Source of the DNA: Phytophthora colocasiae
Taxonomy: Eukaryota; Oomycota; Peronosporomycetes; Peronosporales; Peronosporaceae
Reading direction: 5' to 3'
DNA: 64,000 nt
Assembly (NCBI GenBank): GCA_018806915.1
Contig: JAGKQI010000102.1
Location: forward strand, 992,001-1,056,000
Shown here: one piece after another, positions 20,106-32,700 of the stretch
Position numbering within the stretch: the first letter of the stretch is position 1
Layout: each line of letters begins with the position of its first letter
Translations under genes and position numbers: made by a program
Notes under the pieces: generated by a model
What the model saw: the letters and a program-made list of their open reading frames with translations, nothing else
Told to the model about the DNA's origin: nothing
Database searches by the model: none

Positions 20106-21553
20106 GTGACCCGGCAGTGGCCTCTTCCTAAAGAGCAATGCGACGTCATTGACGCCTTCTTCCGTGCTAAGCACGCGGCGGGTCTCGTGCGCGAGAGCAA
20201 GTCTCCGCACTCCGCGCCAACGTTCTGTGTCAGAAAGCCGAATGGCAAGTGGCGTATCGTTCACGCTTTTAACAAGCTCAACGCTGCCACGATTCCGGCG
20301 CAGACGCCGATTCCTAGGAAGGATGTTCTTCAGAACAACATGGTGGGTTGCACCATGTACAGTGCGCTCGACTTAGTCGATGGCTACTATCAGCTGCTCA
20401 TGCGAGCCAGTGATATTCCGCTTACAGCGGTGAGCACCCCGAGCGGTATGCTCTGGGAGTGGCTCGTCATGCCCCAAGGGCTGTCGAATGCGCCTGCAAC
20501 GTTCAATCGTCTAGTGACGCAGTTGTTCAGGCCCCTACGGGCATTCGCACAGACGTACTTTGACGATGTGTTCGTCCACAGTCGTGCTGAGCACGGGAAG
20601 ACTGATGTCGAGGTACACGTGGAACACGTGAGAGCAGTGCTCGAGTGCATGCGCACCAACAAGTTGTACGCCAACGCGGACAAGTGCGTCTTTGGCGCGG
20701 AAGAAATCCCTTTCCTAGGGTGCTTATTTGGGAAGCTTGGCCTTCGTGCTGATCCAGCAAAAGTCAAGGCCATTGTGGACTGGCCAGTTCCCTTGAACCA
20801 GAAGGACTTGCGTAAGTGGCTGGGCCTTGGCCAACTACTTGCACAAGTACAGCGAGAACTACGCTGAGTTGGCTCGGCCACCTGTCGGATCTCCTTAAGA
20901 AGGATGCCGAATGGGTATGGCGTGCTGAGCACGAGAGTGCGTTCACTCGTATCAAGGATAGCCTGCTTCAGGCACCGATACTGGCGTTGCCAGACCCCGA
21001 TCGTCCGTTCATCGTCGTCTGTGACGCCTCGGACTTTGCCATCGGCAGTGCTTTGCTACAAGCGGACGCCGACGGGCGCGAACGCGTCATTGCGTTTGAG
21101 TCTCGGCAGCTCAAGGCTGCTGAGAAGAACTATCCAGTTCATGACAAGGAGCTACTTGCGATGAAGTACGCTCTCGTCAAATTCAGGGTTCACCTGCTCG
21201 GCTCCAAGCCGTTTGTGATCTACACGGATCATGCGTCACTACGCACAGCGACGCAGTCGCCTCACCTCTCGCAGAGGATCGCCCGATGGCTCTCCTTCTT
21301 TGCGGAGTATAACTTCGAGGTGAAGTACAAGCCTGGCAGGCAGAACGTCCTCGCTGACGCGTTATCACGTCGCCCGGACTATGAGTTATCTCATGTCACC
21401 TCGGTGACGTCGTCCGTGACGGACATGGTTCGAGCAGCGTACGCTCAGGACGACTCTTGTGTCGCGTTGCTCCAAGCTCTGGGGAGCGATGAGTTTAAAG
21501 ACTCAAAGGTGACTCTGTCACGACGCCTAAAGGCGAGACTCCAACGCCTATAG
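20106..21553 (+). pseudogene. Gypsy reverse transcriptase and RNase H
   Basis: The RT reading (20106..20867) contains KPNGKWRIVHAFNKLN, MPQGLSNAPATFNRL and the catalytic YFDDVFVHS. It ends at a frame change near 20830. RNase H continues to 21553 with VVCDASDFAIGSAL, ESRQLKAAEKNYPVHDKELLA and YTDHASLR, ending in DALSRRPDY. All RT and RNase H catalytic acidic residues that I can place are present; the break is the frame change between the domains. Confidence 0.9.
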
Positions 21554-21605
21554 CCTGGGAGGCGGTCTACTGTACTACAGCACGGGTCAGGATGACCCAC
21601 CACGT

Positions 21606-23339
21606 GTGGTGGTTCCTCACGATGAGGACCTGAAGTATCGTATCCTCTATGAGGCCCACGACACGCCCACAAGCGGCCACCTCGGTCGCGAGAAGACCTA
21701 CGGCTCGGTGAGCTCCATGTACTGGTGGCCGAAGATGTACAAGTGGGTCAGCACATATGTGCACACGTGCGAGACGTGTCAGCGGGTTAAACCCTCGCCG
21801 CATGCGGCAGCGCCTGGCAGCGAGCTTGCCTGTACCCTCTGGGTGTTGGCAGTCCATGAGTATGGACTTCGTGTTTGGCCTGCCGAAGGATACGGCAGGC
21901 AACACGGGCGCGTTGTGGTCTTCGTTGACCGTCTGAGCAAGATGGCTCACCTGGCGGCTGTGCCGGACACCGTCGATGGCGCTGGTACAGCGACGATCTT
22001 TATCGATCGGGTCTTCCGTCAGCATGGGCTGCCAGAGACCATTGTCTCGGATCGAGACCCCCGTTTCACGGGTCACTTCTGGACGTCCGTCTTCAAAGTG
22101 CTTGGCACTCGACTGGACATGTCCACGGCGGATCATCCGCAGACCGACGGTCAGACTGAACGCGTGAACCGCGTCCTGGAGGACATCCTCCGCAGCGTAT
22201 GCGCTGAAACGCCGAAGCGTTGGAGCGCTATGCTCCCTCTCGTTGAGTTCTCAATGAACAACGCGGTGCATGCCTCGACGAAGGCTTCACCCGTTCTACG
22301 TGAACGGCCTTGCGCATCCGCGCGTCCCGCTCACTCCCGCCACGCGGTAGCCTTGGGCTTGGTGGGGAGAGGCTGTGCCGTCGCTCGACTCCGAGCTTGC
22401 TGATGTCAGCCCCTTGCTGTTCGCAAGCAAGTCGATGACTTCCTCTCGATGAGGCTTAGCGTCTTACGCCGTGTGCGTGACGCAATGGCTGAAAGCCAAG
22501 ATGTTCAAAAGGAACAAGCTGATGCCAAAGGCAGAAGCAACATGTGAGGAGTTCAAGGTCGGTGACCACGTTTTATTAAACGCTAAGAACCTGCCTACAC
22601 ACGCAGTGTCAGCCGTCTTCAAGACGAAGTTGCGGCCGCGCTTCATTGGACCGTTCACGGTCGTGGCCAAGAAGGGCCTGGCATACACGCTTGACTTGCC
22701 GCGCATGCGAACACATCCTGTGTTCTACGTGGGCTTGCTTAAGCCATATCGGGACCCTGCTCTTGTGAGTTCTGAGGCGCTGGCGCCGAGTCGGACGAAG
22801 GCTGCACGGCAGCAGGTGGCAGAGCCACAGGTGGTTGCATCGAACCAACAGGTCTTGTCGATCCGGAGCAACGTGATGCTCGAGGTCATAGACCCGCTGA
22901 TGCAGCACCAGAGGCGACTCAGACCGGTCCCCGCGACTCTCGGTCTCCTCGAGACCAGTCGCTAAGCGAGGGGTCGGATGACCGACGTGGTGGTCGTGCT
23001 CCTTCACCGAGCCCACGCGGGTCTGCAAGCAATGCAGCGCGTCTACACTCGCAGCGCGAGAACCCATCGACCGCTCGTCCTCCTCCTGCTCTGCTCGATG
23101 AGAAAGGTGAGCTTCACTATCACGTGGATCGCCTGATGGCGCGGCGTCGTCGCCGAGGTCACAACCAGTATCTGGTGAAGTGGCGAGGTTACCCTCACTC
23201 ACAGAACTCGTGGGAGTTCGAGGTGCCACTACGGCAGGATTGCCCCGACGTCGTTGACGCGTATGATCGGGCACACCCGGTGTCAGACCGCCCGGTGGGC
23301 GTGCGACGGAGTCGCCGGGTGCCAAGTACCTCCCACTAA
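21606..23339 (+). pseudogene. Gypsy integrase with GPY/F-like region and chromodomain
   Basis: The zinc-binding HHCC module (GHLGREKTY ... CETCQRVKP) is followed by the catalytic core with D in FVDRLSKMAH, D in VSDRDPRFTG and E in GQTERVNRVLEDIL. The frame breaks near 22300. A separate frame, 22471..22965, carries a GPY/F-like segment (RPRFIGPFTVVAKKG, HPVFYVGLLKPY). The chromodomain (QYLVKWRGYPHSQNSWE) is in the frame ending at 23339. Chromodomains steer insertion to modified chromatin in chromoviruses (family knowledge). Confidence 0.88.
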
Positions 23340-24250
23340 GGTGGGAGTCCACAGGGTCGGTGCTGAGCTCAGGCTCTGACCCGTAGCTGCAATACTTGCA
23401 GCGAGCACGTCGGTGCCGTCGACGTGGCATCGAATGCTCAAACTGCAAGCGCAGTAGAGCTACATGCGCCTCGCGCGCGTGTTTCAAGGGTCTTTGACCC
23501 TTTAACAACACTGGCCTATGGCCCGGAGCTTCGCGATCATGAAGCGAAGATGGTTCGTGATGAACAACCGTCTTAATGACGTTCGGTCTAAGCGACAAGT
23601 GGTGATGGAAACGGATTCTATCCGATCACCTGACGCTAGAAGCGTTCAATGGGTATGACTATGTCATGAGGCACTGTGGGTGCCAGGGATGCCAATGCAT
23701 TGGACCCCGCATGCTGCATAGCAGTAGGAGGTAGGTAAGCTCCTCCTGAGCGACAGCTTAGCTGTCTGGTGCTCGTTGTCGTGTCTACGACTGTGCTGAG
23801 CACGTGTATTTGCAAGACACAGTGTCTGTGACACATAGTGGCGCTTGCGCCTGCTTCAAGGACAACTTGGGCATCAAGCCCTGCACACAGTGCTCATCCG
23901 AGGGTCACATTAACTGTGAAGCGAGTGGGCCCCACTGCTGTGTGGTTCGTGGAACCGTTGGTAGCTTGGAAGGCTTGCCCTGTGGATCACTGATCCAGTA
24001 GTATCATAGATACGCCACCTGTGGCCTTCTTTCCATGCCCGTAGAGCCCCTTGACTCGAGCCAGTAGGCTCCTATGCTTGGTAAGCATTGGGCCCAAGTG
24101 TGTACCAAGTGGCGTCGCGTACGGAGGCGTGTAACACGCACGAGAGACAGCGCCGTCCGCGCAAGGCAAGGTGCCGTGGCCATCGGCCGATAATCGCGTC
24201 GTGTGTTTACACTTTCCGGATACGGTATCCGGAATCTTGGTGGGAGAGAG
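23340..24250 (+). other. Gypsy 3' non-coding region and polypurine tract
   Basis: No coding signal. It contains a near-perfect palindrome CCGGATACGGTATCCGG near 24215-24231. The purine tract GGTGGGAGAGAG at 24239..24250 abuts the right LTR and fits the plus-strand primer. Confidence 0.6.
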
Positions 24251-24669
24251 TGTAACGGGGATGTTACACGAATGTTTCTCGTTGGTGTGTGACACGTGGA
24301 TACATTTATGTGGGTACATAATAGTGTGTGACACTCATGATACATTTATGTGGGTACATAATGGTGTGGCACACACGAGTAGATACGTAGATGGCCTCAG
24401 AGCCTCACGTTGCATTTTGATTAGGATTTAGTATGTTAGATACTAAATCCGTTACATTTAGGATTAGGGCAATAAAGTCAATAAAAATCAGTTTGCATTT
24501 TACATAGTTAGTGTTAGTCCTTTGTTATAGGGACACTGACTCTGTGAGTCCCGTATTTAGTAGACTACTTGGTTCTTGTATAGAACCAAGGGCTAGTGCC
24601 TTGCAAGCAGGACTCTACGAGTCAACTAAACTTCCTCTGTGCCGTGCACACCTACGCAGCCCCGCTGCA
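24251..24669 (+). repeat. Right LTR
   Basis: 419-bp partner of 17087..17507, in the same orientation, followed by the GCTGG duplication at 24670..24674. Confidence 0.93.
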
Positions 24670-24674
24670 GCTGG
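24670..24674. repeat. 5-bp target site duplication, right copy (Gypsy)
   Basis: GCTGG, identical to 17082..17086. Removing the element with one copy rejoins the transposase frame (TGC TGG, then ACT TCG). Confidence 0.9.
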
Positions 24675-25490
24675 ACTTCGCAATATTTGCATTTCGGCTA
24701 TCGTGACACGTCTCCAGTCGAAGGTACGCACTCGAAGTGCAAGAGATGGCTGGAGTCGTCTAAAGGAAATTTGCTGACTGCTTTCGAGAAACTCCTGCCA
24801 TGGTGGCAAACTTGTATCAAGAACACAAGTTTAGATATCGAGCGAGATGTTGGGAAAATTTCGCACATCTTACAAGACGAGCGGTACTCGGCGGTAGTAA
24901 TGTTCATCAGCAGATACGCTTTGAACGAAACAGCAAATTTGTGGAAACATGCTGTGGAAATTGTTACCAAGAAAACATCGATCGCACCCTGTACTGGTAC
25001 TTTCCGCCGCACAAATGGAAGACCCTGTGTGCATGACATCATCGAGATTGTGAAATCTAATCGACAAAAGAAGCTACAGGTTCAAGACTTCCATGCTCAC
25101 TGGCTGACTCGTCGTGGCATCGCAGAGGACTCGAGAGCAAGAGTGTTAGAACCAGCCCCACTACAGTCCAAGAAGTCCAAGAAACGTAAGACAAAATCGC
25201 ACAAGAAAAATCACGGAAGTTCAGGCACGGCCAGAGATGCAACTTTCAGCGAGCGTGTCGACCTTAATCATCCAGCGACCCCACCAACTACACACCCAAC
25301 ATTTACGCAGCTACTCACGTCTACTAACTCCTTCTTTGAAAATGCCACTGAACCAGTCACTCAACTTCCGCCATTGAGAGTTGCTTTAAACCAAGGACAA
25401 AGCGATGAAGGCAACGAATCAGAGACGTCTTACTTTCCGGATTACCTGCCACCTCGGGCATGGGGGTACGCTAGCCGTGGGCATTTCTAA
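24675..25490 (+). pseudogene. MULE transposase, C-terminal part
   Basis: Continues in frame from 17086 when the Gypsy element and one GCTGG are removed. It holds the third catalytic acidic residue in SPVEGTHSKCKRWL (about 24710-24750), so the retroelement lies between the second Asp and the Glu of the DDE site. A long helical region and a Lys-rich tail (KKSKKRKTKSHKK) follow, ending at TAA 25490. This part has no internal stop. Confidence 0.88.
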
Positions 25491-26157
25491 GACTTACGGA
25501 AGAATTTACAGAAAGAAGGACTTTGCTGTAAAATTTCGTAAATATATGACATTGCATTACGAATTTGTTCTTTTGTTTGAAGGAAAGCTAAGAATCGCAT
25601 TGTCTATTTGTGCTTACGCTACTGTTTGTTCAACGTCTCCACTTTTTATGCAGTAGTCTCCTCTCGTTTATTTGCCATTCTTTCAGATTGCCAATAGTTG
25701 TAGTTAATCTCCGTGAACCAAGGTGGGTAATGTTTAGTTTTTATTGCAAATAAAAGCCAAAAACTACTACAGGTAGCCAGCCTTATAGCGCACACAGCCG
25801 AAGCTTAGCGAATAACTCACACTACAATGGATTATACTTAAATAAGTACAGTCGGCGATGTTGATGCACAGTTCACAGTTCTTCGGCCCCGTGCTCACCT
25901 ATCCAAAGCAATCCGATAATTCAAAAGTATCGTCAACAGCCCTAATTAGCCTTGCAAGCAACCGAGAAATGATCCTGTGAGTTGTTTACAAAACTGACTG
26001 TGATAAATATACTTCTTCGCGCTACATATTATACATTTTAATGGAGTTCACGTACAACAGCGACTTACTAAGCTTCCTCTGGTTTGCCCAATTCTCTGAA
26101 TTAAATATCGTATTAACCCTTTGACAATAACTGTCGGATTTAATTCATTTGCAATAT
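25491..26157. other. MULE 3' subterminal region
   Basis: AT-rich, with no gene recognised. The sequence just inside the right TIR has weak inverted similarity to the left subterminal region. Confidence 0.5.
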
Positions 26158-26251
26158 AATAAAAATTTGTGTTGACTATTTTTATTTTGGTCAACACATA
26201 TGATTTTTTGGTACCTCGAGCTCCGTAACCTCGAGCTCCATAGATTTTCCC
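26158..26251 (-). repeat. Right terminal inverted repeat of the MULE
   Basis: Exact reverse complement of 15403..15496. Confidence 0.92.
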
Positions 26252-26260
26252 TGAAAGAGG
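26252..26260. repeat. 9-bp target site duplication, right copy (MULE)
   Basis: TGAAAGAGG, identical to 15394..15402. Confidence 0.9.
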
Positions 26261-26728
26261 TCCGAATCAAGTCTTGATCTCGGAGCTGTCAAGAACCCCG
26301 AGTTACTCGTAATCGTGTTGCCTTTTTAGAGTCGAAAGGCGCAGCAAATTATCTTCATTTTGAGGCTGCAACGTTATGAAGCCGTTGAGATACGAACGAT
26401 TCGCTCAGGCTGAACGCAGGATGCATTCTGATCGTTTTGCGACGTGGAAGTATCCGTTCGGTGGCAGCGCTCTCAGTGGAGAAGCTCTACGTGGGACTAA
26501 GTTCTGCTGCAATGGTTCGAGCTGCTCCTTGCAGAATGAAAGGCTTTGCCGAGATGAGGAAACGACCAACAGTAACGCCAATTATCCTCCAAAGGATAGC
26601 CAGGGTTCTCTAGCATGGACACTTTTTTCTGAGGGCAATAGTGGTGATGTGGTCCTATAAATACAAGCCAAAACTCTTTGCAACCGCCGACACTTTCAAG
26701 CGACAGCCATCACCTCCTTCCTGCAGTA
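26261..26728. other. Upstream region of the 2258-aa protein gene
   Basis: Short open frames only, no recognised gene. It contains the TATA-like motif listed separately and presumably the core promoter. Confidence 0.5.
26656..26663 (+). promoter_or_regulatory. TATA-box-like motif
   Basis: TATAAATA 66-73 bases upstream of the ATG at 26729, a plausible distance for a short 5' UTR. TATA boxes are uncommon in oomycetes, so this may be chance. Confidence 0.3.
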
Positions 26729-29700
26729 ATGAAGAAGCATCAGCAGTATGGCCAGGCTCAGATCTTGCGCGATACCGTCCCCGTTGTGGACCTGGAAAGG
26801 GAACAACGGACGAATCGGTCTTGGTTGTGGGTCTGTTCGGGACTTGTAAGCCGAGACAAAGGCGAATGCTGTTTGAACATCGTGGAGACTGTATTCGTGG
26901 ACAAACAGCAAATTTGGTCCTGGTACTACACAGACAAAGGCGTCATACGTCGAAAGCCCCAAAACAGACTCACAGCGGAGCAAGTGCATCGTGCTTTTGT
27001 GCAGTTTGCGGGTGCTTTGGATCCAATCCAACCAATTGCAGTATGCTGGTTCGATAAAAGCGACAATCCATGTGCTGTTCCGTTCCTGACGGTATCCGAA
27101 TTTTTAACCTTCCTGCAGTCTGTATCATCGAGCAGTACTTGTAGCGCTGCTATTAGTACTTTCGTTCGACCGCGAGGGGAATTGGATGCCACTTGTTACG
27201 CCAACCTCGAGCACGAGTTCACGTACGTACGTGTGGCCCAACTAGCCGATGCAAAAGCTTGTTCCTGACGCTTGTCCGTTGTATTAGGCTTCAGAAGAGT
27301 GGTCGGGTGCAGAGTAAAGTGTTCTGGTTGGCACTTGGTGGGCAACGAATTACGAGCAAAGATGTCAAGTTGAACGCTGTCGTAAACGAACTGGTCCAGC
27401 AAATGGTGAATTTTCTTGAAAAGAACAAGAAATGTCGAGTAGTTCGCTGTGTCTCTCTATTCGTAATGGAAGACAACGGGAAACTCCAGTTATGGCGAAC
27501 GTCTTCATGCGAAACGATCTCAGCTGTAGTAACTCTGCCTTCCGCTCCGACATTCCCAGAATCACTAGTATCGACATTTTCCAGTTCGTACGAAGGTCCT
27601 CGTGCCATGAATGAACGACTTATAGCTCGTGCCCGAGCTGAAGGTACCCGTGCACCCGACGAACGATTAGTGGAAGCGATCATGGCAGCTCCAACACTCC
27701 CATGCAACAGAATATTAACTCGTGTACCTGCTCCTTCAATGCGCTTGGATCCTCTCGGAGAACTGGAAGGTCGACGGAGAGCAAATCTTACTTCTAGTAA
27801 CTGGGACGAAGCATTGTCTTTCCTTCCTGCTACATCGTCGTTGTCTAGAGGACGAAGACGAACTGTATCCGCTGCTCATCTAATGTCAAGTCAGAAACGA
27901 GGTTGTTGCGGGGATTTCTGCAGTTTGTCCATTGCCGAGTTGACTTCTAGACGAATGGAACGTAAGAAGGAATCCACACTCCTTGACCAGGCTGGACAGG
28001 CTCGGAAAGGTCGACGACGGACAAGTGTTGCCAGTGTTACAGCCACAGCGAACGCCTTCATGGACGCGCATCGCACAGACGATCTGCTTGGACGTTTGGC
28101 AGAGCATCGCAAACCTTCTTCACCCCAAAGGTTTCAACGTGCTGAAGCTCTACAACCTCTGCCACTGCCGCACACAATTCCATTCAAACTGGTTGCACAA
28201 ACTCGAGCCGAGAAGCAACTTGTAGATCTCTTTATCCGACGTTATCAAAACGGTGAAGACGGTGAGTACCTTGCAGAAGCGTATTACGGAGACGGCGAGC
28301 CTCTTGGAGTCACGTTCCCTGGCTATTACTACAGAGACGTACAGGTTTGTACAAACTGCTACGAATTCTATATGTTGGTGGAGAAGGTTCGAATGAAAGC
28401 TCTGAACCAAGTTGCACGGCGTGACAAGAGCCCAAGTCCAACCAAATATCGGATACAGCAAGTTACCATCGCTGAGAGACGTGAAGAAGAGGATGAGGAA
28501 GATATTGACAACAACAAGCAGGTTGACGACTTGGATTACGTCTGGAAGCACGTCTGGGCTCAAACTTCCACTGTGGCTGCAGCTATGACCAAGAAAGATG
28601 CTGCAGAGCTGTATAGTTTTGTCAATCCTCATCCAGCTGTAGCAATGGTACTGAGTGGATTGGGAGCTTTACTCTTGGGATCACGAGGTAGAGACTGGGG
28701 GGAAGTCAAACGCGTTATCTCGCAGGATAAATTGCTAGCTCGCTTGCACCGTGTGGACCTAGAGGCTCTTTCGGAGCGTGCTGTGATGCAAGCAGCGGCT
28801 CACGCTCGCAATCCGCTTTTCACACCGGCACAGATTGCACCAATTAGTTCGTGCGCCGCAAGATTTTGCGATTGGATTCGCACGGTGCTGCAAGCATACG
28901 CATGGAAACGAAGGCTTGAAATGCAAGACCTGGAGACACAGCGTATGCTTTGTTTCTTAAAACCAGAGATCTTGCCAATCGATGTTTCTACTGATCAGCT
29001 GGAAGATGTCCAGCATGACAAAGTGCCTGTGAAAAAATCTATGACAAATGATCCAAGTAACGATGCTTCACGATCCAAAACTCGACATAGAAATCGGCAG
29101 AAACAAGCAGCTCGGCGTGCGATTCAAGCGCAGCAAATGTCACGTCTAGCAGCTCCTTCGGGGCTTCAAGATGGTGTGGGAAGTATTGCAGACAGCGTGT
29201 TCACTTGTCAGGATGGCGTAACACAGATACCATACGCCGTAATTGGACAGCCCATCGGTGAGACTGTCAAGTGCAACCTCGTTGTGTTTCACGATCTGTT
29301 CGATACTCTGGAGAGCACACGCGTCTTCTTTCGGTCAATTGTCGCTCGAAACGTGGGCACTCAAGCACTATTCTTTAACTTTCCAGGCCAGGCTGGTACT
29401 GCTTACGCCGTGGATGACAAAGCTAGCGAAGAAGATAAACTCGTGCTGAACAACCTGTGGCTAGCGCGTCGAGTGCATGAACTTCTCAATTTTCTTCAGC
29501 ATACGACGCAATTCGTTACCACTGGAGCTCCTTTTCACATTATCGGATTTGGCAATGGGGCAAATGTTGCCACGTGCTACAGTGTTTTGTATGGCAAAAG
29601 TTACGACGGATATTTGCAATCCCTCGCGCTTTTCAATGGTTTTGCGAGTGTGGATGCACAACTCGCTGCTGTTCTTCATAGTGCAGTAAATGTATTTGCT

Positions 29701-32700
29701 TGCCTACCACCGACACGTCCAGATTTACCAGTGTCATTTTTCAGCAAATTTCTCTTTTCCGAAGCGTATCTCCAAAAAGTCGACATGAATTTGGCGCTCA
29801 GTATTTACACTGCAGTAACCAACGCCATTACGCTTGATGGGCGAATTCGTTTATGTCGTGGAGCGCTTCGCCACGTGGATTTGAGTACTCAATTGGAGGA
29901 AATTCAAGTGCCACTTGTCCTCGTTCAGTCGGTGGAGAATATTCTCGTCGCTCCCACTAATGTCGATCCGTTCCTTCAAGGTCGACCCAATATCCAGCAC
30001 GTGTGGTCTCATCAACAACCACATACAGGTGACTTGCGTTCCAGGACACGAGCACAATTGCGGAAAGCTTTAGCTACACCTAAGAGCGCCTTTGTATCTT
30101 GGATCCGAGCCGGACACGAAATTCGTCAGGAAGCTAAAGGATACGTGACGGAAGTGCTGGAGATTCTCGTGAATTGTCAAATGGAGATGACAGAGAAGGA
30201 ACGAATAGCTGTACAGGAACCTGACAAGCATCAAACACCAATAGCAAAAGATGCTGAGCAGCAGATTCCAGTTGTGACAAAAGAGTCGGGAGCTGCAACC
30301 CAAACTCTTCCAAGTAAAAGCGAACCGGAAGAACCAAAGTTAGAGTCACCTGCTCCGGAGGTTCAGAAATCTAGCAAAACCCCATATGAACTGCAGCTTG
30401 AGAAGTCTGAGCGTGCTTATCAAGAGGCGATCCGGACACATGAAGCTCAAAAAGCAGACAACGAAAAAAAGAAGTGGTTGTGGCAGCAACAAGAGCAGGT
30501 TAATCCGACTTCGGCTGCTGAAATTGCCCCAATAACTCAATCCGTTGCTCCCACGAACGTGTTAGTGCCTCCGACGATCCCTCCAGCAGTTCTGCATCTA
30601 CAGCCAGTTCAAAATTACAGCCATGAAGATGAACAACCGAGCCAAATCCAGTCTAAAGACCGACGCATGGACGATATCGACAGTGTTCGAGCGAAAATCC
30701 GAGCTGAAGAGGAACGTATTGAGAAAGAAGCTGAAGAGCAGCGTCAAAAGCACCGAACAGCAACAGAAGCGCGTATGGCAGCTCTACGAGAGGAACAAGA
30801 GCGAAGACGTCGTGAATGGGAGGAGGAGGATCTCAAGCGTTTAGCCGATCTCGACGCTCAATTGCAGGCGCAACAGGCTGAGCGACTCGTTGCATCCCAA
30901 CAGCGAGATCTGGAGCAACAAGCGAAGGACGAGGCTGTACTCTCACAATCTGCGCCATTGTTGACCCTGGAATCATCCGTAGAAATGCCCATTACCTCCA
31001 CTCAGTCCCCGAAGTCGTTGTTGGCTCCATCTGCTGAGGAAACTCGACAAAAGCTTCGAGAACAACCAGAACTCCCGAGTTTGTTCGATCAACTTGAGGC
31101 TGAAGAACAAGTTCGCAAACAACGAGAACGGAAACAACGATCTCTTGGACCTGGCCTTGTGTTAAAGAGCCATATGACCGGGGAACAGTTCGACGAGGTA
31201 CGTTCATCCCTGCAGGAAAACTTTCGAGAGGATAATCGAGCCAATGAGTCCAACATGAAGCGCGAGTTGAGGCGACGACGTGATGCCCAAGCTACTCGAG
31301 TGCAGAAGTATCTTCGTCGATTTCTGGCTGTACGCCGAGTCGATCGAATACGTCGTGAGAAGCAACAGGAACGAGTCAAAAGCTTCGCTGGTGGTGAAAT
31401 TGTACGGATCGCTCGAGGCCGACTAGGTCGTCGACGATTTCGTCGAGTGCTTGAAGAGAAAGAGGAGGCAGCGAGACGTTTGCACGCTGCAATTCTCATC
31501 GAGACCGTTTTCCGAGGCTTTTATTGTCGGATATCGTACCACAAAAAGCTACGAGAAAGCAAAGCTCGCGTGCTTCAGAGGGTATTTCGTGGTCATCTTG
31601 GACGCAATCGAGCTCGAAAATTGCGCAGGGAACAGGAACGACGCCACTTTCAAGATCGAAACGTAGCTAAACTGCAAGCAACGTGGCGAATGTACGTTGC
31701 GCGTGGTAAATTCCTCACTGCTCGGTTCTCGGAGCTTGCAGCACTTGAGATCCAGCGGATGTATCGAGGTCTATTGGGCCGGAGAGAAGCTGTACGGAAG
31801 AAGCAATGGCGTGACGCACCACCAGGAGCTGAACGATTGGCACTTGGTCTCCAGTTGATCGAAGGGTCCAAGCAGGCGTTTGAACGACAGCAGAGTGAGT
31901 TGGACGCACTGCATCGTGCACAAGAAGCAGCAGAGCGACAAGTGAGTGCCGTTCACACTGAACTACGTGAAGCTGAAAAAGAGCTGGAAGTGCTGGAGCG
32001 CGAGCTACAGGAGATCGATCAACTTGATGCTGACGTACGGGAATTAACCCACGAAGCTGAACGTCTGCATGCAGGTGGTGTTGAAGGTTTACTACGGAAT
32101 CATCGGTCTTCGCTCCATCGTCAAAGTCTCGGCAGTGGAATCCCTGACGCTCCATTCTCAATGGGTAATGAAGGCGTGTCGTATGAATTAGGCGCTGAAA
32201 ATGTACTCGAGTCGAAAGAAGCGATCAAAAAGCGCCAAGCAGACGCATATGCCGTCGAAATGGCACTCAGTATCAAACGCTGTGAGCGTGAGAAGAAGAA
32301 ACGGGACTTGGAAGCGGAATTTGCCAGTGTATTTGCCGAGGTTCAGCGGAAACGAGAAGCGCTTGCAGAACTAGAAGAGCGACTTGCAGATATGGAGCAG
32401 ACTCGTATGCGAAAGGATCGCGAGTTTGCTCGTCTGCAACGGCACCTCATGGAGCTGCTGGAAGAGCAAAAGCTTGAACTCGAGAACTTGCGTGAAAAAG
32501 GTATCGAACTGGAGACTGCTACAGCAACTTCGGCAGCAGCAGCGGCAGCTACAGCAGCTAAAGCACGCGAGCATGAGGCGCGATCACAGGCCATGTTTGA
32601 GTCCACAGAGGAGCTCATGAAGTTCCAGTTCATGTCCATGTCCTTATCGTATTTCAGCTCTCTCAATATGCTTAAGAACCTGCGAGATATCAATGCCGAC

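Larger units (their letters stand above)
17087..24669 (+). mobile_element. Ty3/Gypsy chromodomain LTR retroelement nested in the MULE
   Basis: 7583 bp with LTRs of 421 bp (17087..17507) and 419 bp (24251..24669) running TGTAACG...GCTGCA, so the TG...CA ends are present. It is flanked by the 5-bp duplication GCTGG. Order inside: gag with a zinc knuckle, aspartic protease, tandem repeats, reverse transcriptase, RNase H, integrase, GPY/F-like region and a chromodomain. RT-RH before integrase defines Ty3/Gypsy, and the chromodomain marks a chromovirus-type lineage. All coding parts carry frame changes or stops, so the copy is not autonomous. A purine tract precedes the right LTR. Confidence 0.95.
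15403..26251 (+). mobile_element. Mutator-like element (MULE) interrupted by an LTR retroelement
   Basis: The element spans 10.85 kb, of which 7.6 kb is a later Gypsy insertion, so the original MULE was about 3.3 kb. It is bounded by 94-bp perfect terminal inverted repeats (15403..15496 and 26158..26251) beginning GGGAAAATC, with weaker similarity extending inward about 20 bp, and by an exact 9-bp duplication TGAAAGAGG. It encodes one transposase on the plus strand, now a pseudogene. It lies between the divergent P4-ATPase and the gene starting at 26729, in what was about 1 kb of shared upstream DNA. The autonomous transposase is dead, but the perfect TIRs mean it could still be a substrate for a related enzyme (inference). 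Confidence 0.93.

Noticed and set aside
22609..23598. A 329-codon minus-strand open frame in the Gypsy element
   Set aside because: It is antisense to the integrase C-terminus and chromodomain, with no domain of its own.
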